From: Fomitopsis serialis
Taxonomy: Eukaryota; Basidiomycota; Agaricomycetes; Polyporales; Fomitopsidaceae
Length of the DNA stretch: 64,000 bases
NCBI RefSeq assembly: GCF_022376445.1
Contig: NW_025955027.1
Coordinates: 124,001 to 188,000, forward strand
Direction of reading: 5' to 3'
Every line of letters starts with the position of its first letter. The first letter of the stretch is position 1. A program made the translations under genes and the position numbers. Under the pieces are notes generated by a model, which was not told the DNA's origin, searched no databases, and saw nothing but the letters and a program-made list of their open reading frames with translations. Shown here piece by piece: positions 1 through 12,855 of this stretch.

Positions 1-313
1 GATTTCTTATTGTGCACGACTTCAATAGTCGCACCACCAGCTGTAGGTCTAGGCTTTGCCCCAGACAAGTGTTCGGAACTAAAGCCCTTGATAGCAAGTC
101 GAGCTCATCAACTGTCCACGTCGATCCATTTTCCGTGGCGCGTCTCAAGGAACAACGCGCAGCGCGTGCTCGCCAACTCCGAGTCCAGCGTCGAAGCTCA
201 ACTGCGAGAAACGATTAAAGGTAAGTACATGTTTCTCACAGTAGCTACGTTTATGAGCTGATGCCTTGATAGTCAAGCAATGCACCCCGAGCTATTCAGA
301 GTCAACAAGCTAA
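1..313 (+). CDS. Possible 3' end of an unrecognised gene (cut by window edge)
   Basis: An open frame enters from the left edge and reads through to a good splice donor (GTAAGT) at about 222. After a short intron ending near 272 the frame continues for about 13 codons to a TAA at 311-313. No domain is recognisable in the visible residues. The call rests only on an open frame that joins to a plausible intron and stop. It could equally be chance, or part of the degenerate DNA that follows. Confidence 0.2.
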
Positions 314-1775
314 TAATCGTTCCTTGTTACCTTTCAGTACGCACTATCATATAAATCGACTTCGGAGGTGAGCTGGATAGCTCACTTGCCGTCATGATTG
401 TCACTCCCTCGCTCTCTCAACATATCTTGACGCTATATTAAGCACTTGATCATCTCGCGGATTCGACTCGCTATGCCATGGCTCATCTGTCTGCTGCTGG
501 CTGTCACCTATCAGCACTCAGTGCCATGCTGGCATAGTCGTATGGCTCACTCAAGTGTTCTCGGGCTCGACGGACGGACTCTGCCACTTCGCTGTTTCGG
601 TTCTGTCGCCATCTCTGCCTTGCCTGACGAACCGGCTTTCATCGGAGTCCACTGTACCCTCGCTGCCCTTGTTCAAGTTCACTCCGAGTCGTCGCCTTCA
701 AGCCTATCTTCTTTCAACTCAGTCGTTCCCCAGCCTCCGTCCCTCTTCGCTTCCATTCTCTCATGCACGAATATACCCCTAAACTACATTGCATCGATGC
801 AATGTTTTGCTTATAATTCCCTACTGGCTTTGGTACGTATTATCGAACCTGAACATTGTCTGACCCTCGCTGACAATTGTCTGCCTTTTCGATGTTATGT
901 CATAGTCACATTATATTGGGCATCAATAGCCCGACCGGCCGGTATGTTGGCGGCTCTGAATCGCACAGACGGTCCCAAAGGCTGCAGAATGAATGCACAT
1001 CGGTGCGATAGGTATCAAATGCTCAGATATGAATGATGAACATGGAATACTACAGATCGGCTACCTTGACGTTCGAGTAAGTGATGGATTGCTAAAGACG
1101 CCATAATATTGTCTTGGAGACATGCGCAGCGTGTTTCTCCGCAGTGATACAAGCCTGTAGAGGCGGAGCGGCCGTCTCAACTACTTAAGTTCTTTTAGTG
1201 TAGCAAGTCGTTGTCAATGCGGCTTCCTTCTCGTCGCTGCGGAGGCCTTAGAACGGTACGCGAGGCATTAATATTTGATGCGTGCGAGAAACCAATACTT
1301 ATAGTGTAGGAGGTTGGACACCAGTGACCGCACATATCCTACTTACAATGTCGAGCCGCCGGAATCCAACTATACCCGCTGACAGTGGACCATGCTGTAT
1401 GGCCTATTCGCTTGCCCCCATCCCCGATAAGCCACCATTGATAGGACGCCGCCTCACGAAAGATTTACAGCGTTAACGATGACTAGAGCCGCTGCCCTTC
1501 GCAGTGAGCTCGAACTTACTGCCAGGCAGCCGCAGACTAATACCTGCAGGCTGTCCTCCTGATCGTCGCGGACTTGGTTCAACTTGAGCAGGCCGGCCGC
1601 GGCACGGGACGGATGAGAAGGAAACGGGCGCCTGCACGATCGCTCCTCGGCTCTTCCCAGCGGCTATCTCGATTCCTACGTCCGCGCTGCCTTATCTTCC
1701 GCCAAGGTTCCACGGGCGCGATGGCTCTTCCCAATCCCAGCAGCAGACGGGGCGCTGCGCTTCTTGACTGCGACC
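314..1775. other. No recognisable gene upstream of the permease
   Basis: There are several short open frames on the plus strand (for example 446-1036) but none resembles a known protein, and none has a coherent exon structure. The last part must contain the promoter of the permease at 1776. No clear TATA box or repeat was seen. Confidence 0.4.
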
Positions 1776-3976
1776 ATGACGGACAGAACGAGCGCGAAAG
1801 ACGTGAGGATCGCTACGGACACGGTCATGGACGGTGACATCGACGAGGCCGAGCTCGCGAGGATGGGTTACAAGCAGGAGCTCAAGTGAGTGGCAGAAAG
1901 TGGTGGACGTCGAGGTTGTTTATTTTCTGCCATAGGCGGGACCTGGGACTGCTGCAGGTGAACCTCTTGCTTCCTTCGATGGTTCGTGTGATTGACCCTT
2001 GACACTGACAGAACTTCGGCGTATCCTTCTCGATCATCAGTGTTATCACCGGGGTCAGCTCTCTGTTCGCATATGGTCTTGTGAGTAGCATTCCGAGGTC
2101 GCATTTGGTATCACTTGTTTGAGCAATGGACAGAACACTGGAGGGCCTGCTGTAATGGTCTGGGGCTGGATTGTTGTCGGTATGAACAATAGCATGTGCG
2201 CGTCGAACTGCATCCACTGACACTCATATTGCAGCATGCTTCACGATGTGTGTAGGTCTTGCCATGGCAGGTGCGTCGACAAGCTGCACCGTAGGCTTGT
2301 GGACTGAAATTGGTCGAAGAGGTCTGCAGTGCGCATCCGACGAGCGGTGGTCCCTACTTCTGGGCAGCTATGCTCTGCAAGCCCGAGGATGCCGCTTTTG
2401 CGTCTTGGATAACAGGTTGGTTCAACCTGCTCGGCCAAGTGGCAGTGACAACCGGTATCAGGTGCGCTTCATTCACTGTACGAATATTTACTTGCTCACG
2501 CTATGTGCGCCAGCTTTGCTTGCGCGACCTTCATTTCCACGCTCGCGACGTTCGACACCACGTTCGTCCCCCGGCAAAGACGAACATTGGTATATACGCC
2601 GCCGTACTCATTGCCCAGGGTCTCATCAACACCTTCGGTGTGCACCTCTTGCGCTACCTCAACAATATCTCCGTGTGGTGGCATGCAATCGGGACTGTCG
2701 CGCTCATCATAGCGGTCCTCGCTGCAGCACCGTCACACCAATCGGCCCACTTCGTCTTTCAGACGTTCGTCGATGGCACAGGCATCGACGGCCCCGGCTG
2801 GAGTCAGCGAGCCAGTCCCGCATACGTCGTCATTGTCGGCATCTTGATGGCGCAGTACACACTGACAGGTATTTTACCCACCTATTGCATTGCACGCGCG
2901 ACTAATGTGCGTAGGTTTCGACGCTAGTGCTCATGTGAGTGATCCAAAGCGCGCCAGTCGTTGAGCGCGCTGACATGTTTTGTGAACAGATGACGGAGGA
3001 GACGCACAACGCTGCCATGTCTGGGCCTATTGGTATCGTCATGGCCATCGGTGTGTCTGCGGTGCTCGGGTGGTTCCTCATCCTCGGTCTGCTGTTCTCC
3101 ATCCAAGACCTTACCAACACCGTCGGGAGTGCGACGGGCGAACCGGTTGCCCAGATATTCCTCGACACCGTTGGGGAGAAGGGTGCCATCGTCCTGATGG
3201 TGAGTCAGCAACCCTTGCTGTTATGTTCCGACGGCTTAGCAAGGAATGGCGCTGGATAGGTCATTGTCATTGGCTCGATGTTCTGGTGTGGGACGTTCTC
3301 TATCACATCCAATAGCCGCATGATGTACGCCTTCGCGCGTGACGGCGGTATCCCAGGGCACACGTTCTTCCACAAAGTCGACGTCAAGCGCAAGTCGCCG
3401 ATCCGGACTGGTACGACCGTTCCCTGTCTTTCCCCTTCTCTTCGCTGACTTCTGTGTCAAGTCTGGCTGGCGTGCACGCTCAGCTTATCTTGGGTCTGCC
3501 GAGTCTGGGCAGCTCGGTCGCCTTCTCCGCCGCAACCAGTATCGCGACCATTGGACTGTACATTTCGTACGGTATCCCAATCGCGCTGCGCGTCATCTAC
3601 GCTCACGCTTCGTCCGCGGGCCGTTCACCTCGGGCGTTTCGCTTCCCATCGCGACCGCCGCAGTGCTCTGGATCTGTTTCATCACGATCGCGTTCATCCT
3701 TCCCGAGAGAACCCCGTGATTCACAGACGCTAAACTACGCGATTGTCGCGGTGGGCATCGTCGTCACGTATAGTCTTGGTTCTGGGTCATCAGCGCGAGA
3801 AAATGGTTCACGGGCCCGGTCAAGCAGATCGCTGGTAAGTTTGGTTGTGTTTTGCACTAGGATGTATTAACTCTGAACGTCCAGCGGAAGCAACTGGGGT
3901 CGACGTGATGGACCCCGCAATCGCAGCAACGGTAGTCGAGCCCGAGAAAGGCAGCGACGGAAAGGGCTCTATCTAA
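1776..3976 (+). CDS. Amino-acid/GABA-type permease, APC superfamily
   Basis: A multi-spanning permease of the fungal amino-acid/choline/GABA (Uga4-like) group, expected in the plasma or vacuolar membrane to move amino acids or GABA by ion symport. The start at 1776 gives a hydrophilic N-terminus (MTDRTSAKDVRIATDT). TM1 contains NFGVSFSIISVITGVSSLFA, followed by NTGGPAVMVWGW and the family motif SGGPYFWAA near 2350. Further helices follow (GIYAAVLIAQGLINTFGV, IGTVALIIAVLAA). The conserved loop SNSRMMYAFARDGGIPGH lies near 3310-3360, and the tail is charged and ends at TAA 3974-3976. There are at least nine short introns. The reading frame breaks by single bases near 3485 (TTCATC expected, TTATC seen), near 3605 and near 3780 (GGTTTCTGG expected, GGTTCTGG seen), so the 3' third lies in several frames. 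The family is certain; the substrate is not known. Confidence 0.85.
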
Positions 3977-6962
3977 GATGATGCTACTTACAGTATGTAT
4001 AATTCTTGTACGATTCGCCGATTATACCTCTTTAGACCGAGTGGTTGGACACCGCCTATCTCAAGGTTACGAACGCGACATCGACAACGTCTGTCGAGTG
4101 TTTAGTAGCGCAGCATGGTCTGACGTCGACATCGTACTGACAGTACGGCTAAGACCGGAATACGAGGTGTTTTAGGTAAGACGTCGGGGAATTATCCGGG
4201 TAACAATGCTTTCAGTCGCCTCTGACCATGTGATACCATCCTGTGAGGGCCGAGGTGTTCTTTCGAGCCGGTGCACATTCACACTACTTACTGTCCGACT
4301 GCGCGACAACCCCTTGCAGTTGTAGAGATTTGAGGAAAGAATGCTGACTGAGACAGCCAGTTGTATGCGGGGTGACGGGTTATCTCGCCGTGTCACGTGA
4401 TCGTGACATAGCGCGTTTGCGTGGCGTGTAACGGTCGGCTCTTTGAGTCGATGTGGAGTCCTCCTCTCCTCGCTCCTCACTTGTTGCTCTGACGCAATGG
4501 AGACATGGTGGGACTTCTTGTGACATTTTGGGCTATGCTGACCAGGCTTTTACTGCCTCGTCAGTGAACCGCGCTCCGAAAGGTCGTGGGACCTCCAGAC
4601 TCCTTTCGCAAAACATGTTGCTACACTGGTGAGCATTGTCGCGTGTAGTACTTTCACCAGTCTTACATTATGATGGCTATATGCGCTCGATGCTACATAT
4701 GAGAGGCATACATCACTTCGTTGCGACGTGCTGAAGACCTCGCCTGGGAGCGCCTGTATGCGCACGTCGACCCGGAACGAAGGTGTACTAGGACCCTCAC
4801 GGGTGTTGTCCATCACTCGAGATCCTCACCTCACTGGAGGCGCAGCATATATCGAGGCGGAGGTGTGTCATCTCCTGGTTCCACTGAAGACACTCTTATT
4901 TCCCATCTGACCGCGGCGGTCAGGCGACATCTACAAGGATACTCTGTTACCTGCTGCTTGCTGCTATCCGGTGAATTCAATCAAATCTATTATAACGGAC
5001 GTCTCTGAAATGTCAGGGTCCCATTATGCTATGGACCGCGTCTACGCCAAGTTTCTACCGACAGGCCTGCGATCTCGCTGTGGTCGTGAGCTTCTGGCTC
5101 AGCATACCACCACTCGCTTCGATACCAGACTACCACCATCGGTCTGCAAGCCTTGGGCCGGCTCTATTGTGGAACAAGCGCGTGTCTGCTCCTTCTCGGC
5201 CTCCATCCACTCCTCAATCTTTCTACGGAACGCGCTTGGCGACTTTCCGTTCTCACTCTTCTCCATGGCTGCTCCCTACGTTTGCTTCTGTCGCCACCTC
5301 TATCGCGTCATGGCTCAGCTTGCCCCTGTCACTTGGAGTCCCCGGAAGTATGTGGTGCGACCCTGCGAGACTCGGTGCCCCTGTCTCAAGTCTGCGACAT
5401 CCAATGGCTCTGCTGTGACACCGACTGCGGATTGCAAATTTGCGCCTGGCTGCTTGGTCTCATGCTGTTCTCGAGTTCCGAGCTGTGTACTACTATTGCC
5501 CGAAAGTCCCTGCTCCGGTGACTGGGTCTAGTGCTTGGTATCTGAGCTTGATGGCCGCGCAGAAATGGACCACATGCACATCTAGTCACCCTGGCAAGGC
5601 TCTGGAGGCTGGACTAGTATGTTTCTATCATAGCCTAATCCTGGACATGTCTGTTCAAGTGTCCTTGCAGGCAAGACGGCAAAACTGGACCCTCCATAAA
5701 TATCCGCGTGTGTTCCCCGCACTGTCTCCAACAACGTGGCCACAAGTTGAATGCAACGCCTATCGGTTCTCATGCGCTTACTATCTGCCCTGCGACGTGC
5801 TGTGCGCTCACCTGGTTTACTTGCGGCGCAGAAGGCCAGAGCGCCATCGATGTCACAGTCCGGGGTGTCCGCAGGCGGTCCTCTGGCGTCCTGGGCGCAG
5901 CGACGAATGCACTCATTCTTATCATTCCGTGAAACGAACATCGCAGGACACATAACCTGAGTCATGCTGGCGTCCTCTCTCACACGATTACAATCGGCCT
6001 CTCGGGGAAGATCTTCTCATACCCTGCGATCGTCAAGTGTGGATCTGTCGAAGCCGCATTACTGGTCAATATCTATAGACGACATTCCTGCGGGCAGTCT
6101 TTCGCGCCAATGGCTGTTACTGTGGTCCCACGCTTGCTTCCAAACCTTGTACCCATGCGAGCCTAACAAATCGAGTCTCAAGTCATACTACAACTTCAAC
6201 CAGGTCGAATATCCTCACGCGGAAACTATGGCACCGGCGATTTCGTTTCGCGGTCACGCAGCCTGTGACACGCAACTGTGGACTGTGGACGCAGTTGTGC
6301 GACGTTGGCGACGTAGGCATACAGCGCCAACATAGTTCCGATGCCATGTCAATCGCTCGGAGGCTTGCCAATGATCCTGTTTGAGGCAGAAATCGCCCAC
6401 ATAACTTGGAAAGCACGGAGGAAAGCTGCGACTCTAATAAGGCCACTGGGAGCTTGTCTGACCTTGTCCGCAGTCTTGGACCGGAAGCATACCAAGCGTA
6501 CGCCCTGGGCAGTCACGTGTGCAACGATTACGGGTAACGATGCTAAGATTAGCACCGCTTCTGCCACGCTTCCCGAGGACGGTCGAGATCTGATCGCAGG
6601 ACTGGCATCTCGCCAGAATTGTCGTGCAATAATGGTGGCGACCCCGCGCCGCGTTTTCTCCCAGGTGCCAGCGGGCGCATCGTCGTGGCAAACCGCCCAA
6701 CTCAAAGACCACGCTCTTTTCCTGGATACCCTTGGATACCCCCCCGCGCCTGCCTGCTGCCCACTGCCATCAAACGCCATCAATTGGCACATCAGCCGCG
6801 CCGCCACAAGTGCTGATGAGTCGACAGCGCAACCCGCACTGCCTCCCCCCTGTGGGCAGCAGCAGTGCGCCCCCATCCGATGACCCTAACACCCCGGCGC
6901 CTGCTGATGCTTTCTTCGTTGCCTCCACCACCCATCGGTACACTCCCTCTCGTTCCCTTTTA
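3977..6962. other. Three-kilobase stretch without a recognisable gene
   Basis: Many medium open frames occur on both strands (4971-5531, 5582-5983, 6341-6883, 6349-6876) but none shows a known domain or consistent splice junctions. The stretch lies between two transporter genes and includes the promoter of the ABC transporter starting at 6963. It may be decayed gene or transposon DNA. A gene broken by sequence errors, as seen elsewhere in the window, could also hide here. Confidence 0.35.
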
Positions 6963-9900
6963 ATGGCTTTGTTTTCTATCTTTCGTCGGCAGCAGGACGT
7001 CGATGGCGACGCAACGGAGTTGCTGCCCACGCCAGACAAGATACCCGCTGATTACTCTGCAGGCAGACACCAGAGGCAGCCCAGCGGGTCGACATCTTAC
7101 TCCATGCAAGAGTCGACACTCGCCCCAGGAGATGAGGGCTTTGACTTTGAGTCCAGTCTACGGGACGTAGTAGACAAGTGAGTACCACTGTCTTACACGT
7201 TCCAACTTCAGCTCACCTATCTCGTTCGCCAGACTGGATCGCTCGGACGTCAAGCGCAGGGAGCTTGGTGTCTTGTTTGAGAAGTTGCGGGTAGTCGGCC
7301 TTGGCGAGTCGGCCGCGATTCAGTCAACATTCGGTTCGACCCTCAATCCTGTCAACTGGATACAAGGCATCCAGCACATGCGCCATCCAGCAACCCGGGA
7401 TATTCTCAGTGGGTTCGAAGGTGTTGTGCGGCCAGGCGAGATGCTCCGTGGGTTTCATATTCATCATGTTGTTCTCCGTGTTCTGAGCCTTCGGCACAGT
7501 TGTCCTAGGGAGACCAGGCGCAGGTTGCACGACGCTCTTGCGTACTCTCGCCAACCAACGAGGCGACTACCATGCCGTTGAAGGAGACGTGTTCTACGAC
7601 TCGTTGTCGCACCGGGATGTCGAGAAGTACTGCCGTGGCGACGTTCAGTACTGCCCTGAGGACGACCTGCATTTTCCGACCTGACGGTCGAGCAGACACT
7701 CCAGTTTGCGTCCGTCACACGCACGCCCTACGGGCAGCTTGACGCTACGACACGACAGAGGCACGTTGATGTCATGACTGATGTTCTCAAGTCCGTCTTC
7801 GGGCTCCGGCATGTAAAGGATACCCTGGTGGGCGACGCCTCCATCCGAGGAGTCTCCGGTGGTGAGAAGAAGCGAGTTTCGATCAGCGAGACCCTTGCTA
7901 CGCGCAGCCTCCTGACGTGCTGGGATAAGTGCGTCAATCTATATTTCGTGTGTTATTCTTAGGATGCTCATTTCCGCCTTGCAGCTCAACACGAGGCCTT
8001 GAGTAAGCAAATATGCCCCCTTCTCCTGCTCAGGCAACAATTGACGGGTTACTACAGCTCATCGACTGCGCTCGAGTTCGTCAGAGCTCTTCGGACGGTT
8101 ACTGATGTGACACGAATATCGACCGTGGTCTCGATCTATCAGGCCGGAGAGCAGCTCTACGATCACTTCGACAAGGTCTGCGTTATCTATGAGGGACGCA
8201 TGGCATACTTCGGCCCGGCGAACAGGGCACGACAGTACTTCATCGATATGGGGTATGAGCCTGCCAACCGCCAGACAACAGCCGACTTCCTCGTTGCCGG
8301 TGAGTCGCATACTTGTCTTCATTTTTATCAATGCTGAAGTATATACTGCAGTGACTGATCCCAATGGTCGGATACCTCACCCTGGCCGGAGTCTGCTGGC
8401 GCCACGGACGGCAATCGAGTTCGCTGACTACTTCAAGAACTCGGAGATCTCGCACATGAACGGGCAGACATGGAGCAGTACCGCAGCTCTACGTGGCCAA
8501 GCCTGAGCTGCGGAGGGCATATCTTGAGAGCGTCCGTTCAGAACGCTCGCGCACACAACAAGAACAGCCCCTTATGCTCTCGATCCCTGGTCAAGTCCGT
8601 GCGCTCATGATCGAGAGTGCAGATCATGCGGGAGCGATGACTGCTCTGCTCATCGAACTTGCGTATGTGTTGATTTGCCCTGCATTGATATTTGCGGTCT
8701 CATGCATGCACCCACAGCTCGTTCATCATCCTTGCACTGATCGTGGGAACGATCTATCTCCGGCTCAAGGCCGATACGTCGACGTTCTTCTCGCGGGCCA
8801 GTGTCATCTTCTTGTACGCTTGGTCTTTATTTCGCGGAATGGTGCGCAGATGCTAACGCCAATGTTCTAGTGCGTACGTCTGGTCAGGTCTCTCGACCAT
8901 GGCAGAGATCCCGACCCTGTTTGCGCAACGTCCCATCATCCTGCGGCAATCAAGGGCATCCATGTACCACCCGTTCGTCGATGCCCTCGCGCTGACGCTT
9001 GTCGACATTCCTATCACGCTTGTTACGATGATTCTTTTCTCAACAATCCTGTACTTCCTCGCGGGACTGCAAGATTCGGCCGGACAATTTTTGTGCGTCG
9101 TGCCGATTGTTTTCAAGTGCTACGCGTGCTAATGTTGTCTGCAACAGTATTTTCATGCTTTTTCTTTGCGTCATGACCATCACGTTGAAGGCCTTCTTCC
9201 GGAGTATAACAGCCGCATTCTCAGACCCTGCACCTGCAACCGCTGCGGCGGGTATCCTGATGCTTTTCTTGGTCTTGTACACCGGTTACCCTATCCCCGT
9301 ACCCTCGATGATCCCGGCCCTGTCATGGATCACGTACATCAACGTAAGTGGCGGCGTCTTACTAGCTTTTTACCCAGGTCTCATGTGTTATGGTATCTAG
9401 CCTCTCAAATACGGCTTCGAGGCGCTCATGCTCAACGAGTTCTCGACCTTAAATGCCAAATGCGAAACCCTGATCCCCGCTGGCGTGGGCTATGAGAACA
9501 TCACACTGACTAATCAGGGATGCGCTGTCGAAGGATCGCAGCCTGGACACGCTACCGTCAATGGGTTGGCATACCTGAAGGACGCGTACGGCTTCGTCGC
9601 TGGCGACCTGTGGCGAGTGAGTTCAGTCCGTAGTTTGGGCCCTATACCCTGGCTTAATTTTGAACAGAACTTCGGCATTCTATGCGCGTTCTGCATCCTC
9701 TTCGTCGGGCTCCTCGTCCTCCTGACCGAGTTCAATAACGGCTCTTCTGGCGAGTCCGCCTCTGTCCTCTTCAAGGAAGGCTCAAAGGCGGAGGACATAT
9801 CCAACGGCCCAGCCAAGGGCGGCGACGTGGAGAAGGGTGTTCCTGCCCACACGTCGGTCCGCATGTCCTTCCCGAACACCGGCGAGAAGACACCCACCTA

Positions 9901-12511
9901 TGTGAAGAAGACCCCAGTCAAGGGTAACGTCTTCTCCTGGCAGCGGTTGTGCTACACCGTCCCTGTGTCTGGAGGCAACTACCGGAGGATTTTGGACGAA
10001 GTCTCAGGTTACGTTGCTCCGGGTAAGCTCACGGCCCTGATGGGCGAGTCGGGCGCCGGCAAGGTGGGTTGCTCTCGCGCTGTGGACATGAGGCGGCCCG
10101 ACTGATAGGTGCTGACAGACCACGCTCCTCAATGTTCTCGCGGAGCGCGCCGGCGAAGGCTACGTGACAGGGCAACGCTATATCAACGGGTTGCCTCTGC
10201 CGCGCGACTTTCAGGCTCAGACGTATGTGTTGGACGGTTTGATAGTGTGTGACGGATGGCTTACGACTTGATCCAGTGGCTACTGTCAGCAGACCGACAC
10301 GCACGTCAAGTCTGCGACCGTGCGTGAGGCTCTTCTATTCTCGGCGAAACTGCGCCAACCGGCATCTGTACCACTCGCGGAGAAGGAGGCATAGTACGTG
10401 GGAAGTCGGATATGTCAAGCCGATGTCTGACTTGTTCTCTTCTCAGCGTCGAGGAATGCATCAGGATGTGTGGCCTCGAACCCTACGCTGACGCCATTCT
10501 GGGTACCCTTGGATGCGAACAGCTCAAGCGCACCACCGTGGGTGTTGAACTCGTCGCCAAGGTAGTCTATTGCATGATTATACCTACGAGTAAGCTGACA
10601 CATTGACTTCTAGCCGTCGCTGATCTTCCTGGATGAGCCTACTTCGGGATTGGACTCGCAGAGTGCATGGGCTATTGTTGGTTTCTTGCGACAGCTCGCC
10701 GACAGTGGCCAGTCAATTGTGTGCACGTGAGTACAGTAACAGTCTCATCTGGCCTGGTGCTTAAGCCATACTGTAGTATCCATCAACCGTCTGCAGAACT
10801 GTTCGAGGTATAAATCCCACCAACGTCCTAACATGCTCATAGCTGAATCTCTTCCTGAAAGGTCTTCGACAAGCTCTTGTTACTTCAGAAGGGCGGACAG
10901 ACCGTGTACTTCGGAGATCTCGGTCCTGGCGCAGCTACCGTTCTCAAGTACTTTGAGAATAGTGGTGCGCGGAGATGCGAGGCCCTCGAGAACCCGTAAG
11001 CTCAATGGTGTGTTATTGTGGGAATGCTCTCTAATTTGGACCTCAGTGCAGAGTACATCCTGGATGTTGTCGGTGCAGGCGCTACCGCGATGTCGAAGGC
11101 AGATTGGCACGCCGCCTGGAAGCATTCGCCCGAAGCGCAGGACTTGCATCAAGATCTCGACTTCATCTGCATGGCCGGCGCTGACCGTCCCGCAAGCGGC
11201 GACCCTGAGCCTCTCAGATACTGTACATCCTGGGCGTACCAGCTGGCGACGTTGCTCCAGAGGGATGCGCGCACTTTGTGGAGAGATCCGACATACCTGA
11301 TTGCGAAGATGGCTGTCAATGTTTTCTGCGCTCTGGTCATTGGCTTCACGTACTGGAAGTCGCAGAGTACCATTCAGGGAACGCAGAACAAGCTTTTTGT
11401 GGGTTATCTTCCATGACAACGCGCGATCGACTACTGACCGTCATGCTTGTCTTGCAGTCGATCTACATCTCCACCTTCCTTGCAGCGCCCCTCGTCGAAC
11501 AGCTCCAGGTTCCCTTCCTCGAGATGCGCAGTATCTTCGAGATTCGCGAGCAGCACAGCCGCATGTACAAGTGGTCCGCTCTGATCACCTCTCAGCTGCT
11601 TGTCGAGATCCCGTGGAACATCCTCGGCTCCTCGCTGTTCTTCGTCTGCTGGTACTGGACCGCTGGCTTCCCGACGGATCGTGCTGCGTACACCTACCTG
11701 CTCTTTGGCGTCATATATCCGTTGTACTACACTTCGTTTGGCCAGGTCGGTCATTCCTTCTGCGTATGTGGCACCATACTGACAGAGAGCATGTACACAG
11801 GCTACAGCAGCAATGGCTCCCAATGCTGAGATCGCAGCGCTGATCTTCAACGCGCTGTTCGCCATCATGATCGTCTTGTAGGTCCCTGCTATTATACGAT
11901 GCCGCTCCGCATTTTCATCTGTTATACAGTGATGGTGTCCTTCAGCCTTACCGCGAACTCGGCAAGTGGGTGTGGATGAACAAGATCTCGCCATCCACGT
12001 ACTTCGTGGATGGTTTCCTTGGTCAAGGTAAGTCAACTGCGTATGGGATTAGGTTGACAGTGGCTGATGGCTTGTATGTGTAGCCGTCGGAAGGACGCAG
12101 ATCTCCTGCTCTTCCGTGGAGTTCATCAAGATCAACCCTCCCTCTAGCCAGACCTGCATGCAGTATCTGAGCAAGTACATGGACATGAACGGCGGTTACT
12201 CACGAACCCGAATGCCACGACGCAATGCAGCTTCTGCCAGTACAGGACAACGGACCAGTTCCTGGCAAGCCGGAACGTCTCCTACGACAACCGGTGGCGG
12301 AGTCTCGGCATCTTCATCGGATTTACGGTCTTCAACGTGCGTACACTCATATTGCTCGTTCGCGTTGTCTGACTGACCCCCGCGAGCACAGGTGGTCGCC
12401 ATCTATATAATAACCTATTTCTGCCGAGTACGGACTGGCTCGCTTCTTGACTGGCTACGATCACGATCTATACCTCGCTGGAGGAAGCCCCAAAAGCCCA
12501 CTCGGACGTAA
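6963..12511 (+). CDS. Full-size PDR/ABCG multidrug transporter
   Basis: A fungal pleiotropic-drug-resistance ABC transporter with layout (NBD-TMD)x2, expected to export lipophilic compounds across the plasma membrane. NBD1 has Walker [10 protein letters not shown] (about 7510), signature [11 protein letters not shown] (about 7855) and the PDR-type Walker B neighbourhood TCWDNSTRGL. TMD1 follows (8650-9360), with an extracellular loop containing [23 protein letters not shown]2 has Walker A GESGAGKTT (split by an intron near 10063), a degenerate signature region [12 protein letters not shown] and Walker [21 protein letters not shown]2 includes [20 protein letters not shown] and [20 protein letters not shown]. 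The stop TAA is at 12509-12511. About twenty short introns are present. Single-base losses at about 7680 (ACCCTG expected), 8464, 8488, 8610-8630 and 12200 break the frame. The start at 6963 fits the first clean exon. Family confidence is very high. Confidence 0.93.
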
Positions 12512-12855
12512 CTTATTGAGGAACTTTGGATATACGGTAGCACCCATGAACTGTACTTGTAGATTGCTAGCCATATAATAGTCTACGTGCACGTCGAATC
12601 TAGTTTTCATGTCCGGCCCATGAACGTAGTCACAGGGTGAAACAGTGAGTAACTCGATGAACCCTCTATACCTCTGTGGAGTGTCCGGGGCTCTTGTGGC
12701 CAACTACTCACTTCTCACAACGTTGAGTTGAACTGGCATACTGATACAATGACTCGAATACAATGCAATTTACTGATACAGCGATTCCTTCATGCCCTTC
12801 ACCACTTCTCGTGCGCCGGGCGGACTGGTGATCGACCATGATCAGGAAAGTCCAG
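12512..12855. other. Convergent intergenic spacer
   Basis: Spacer between the 3' ends of the ABC transporter (plus) and the dehydrogenase (minus). It is relatively AT-rich and should hold both 3' untranslated regions. No repeat or gene was seen. Confidence 0.4.
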
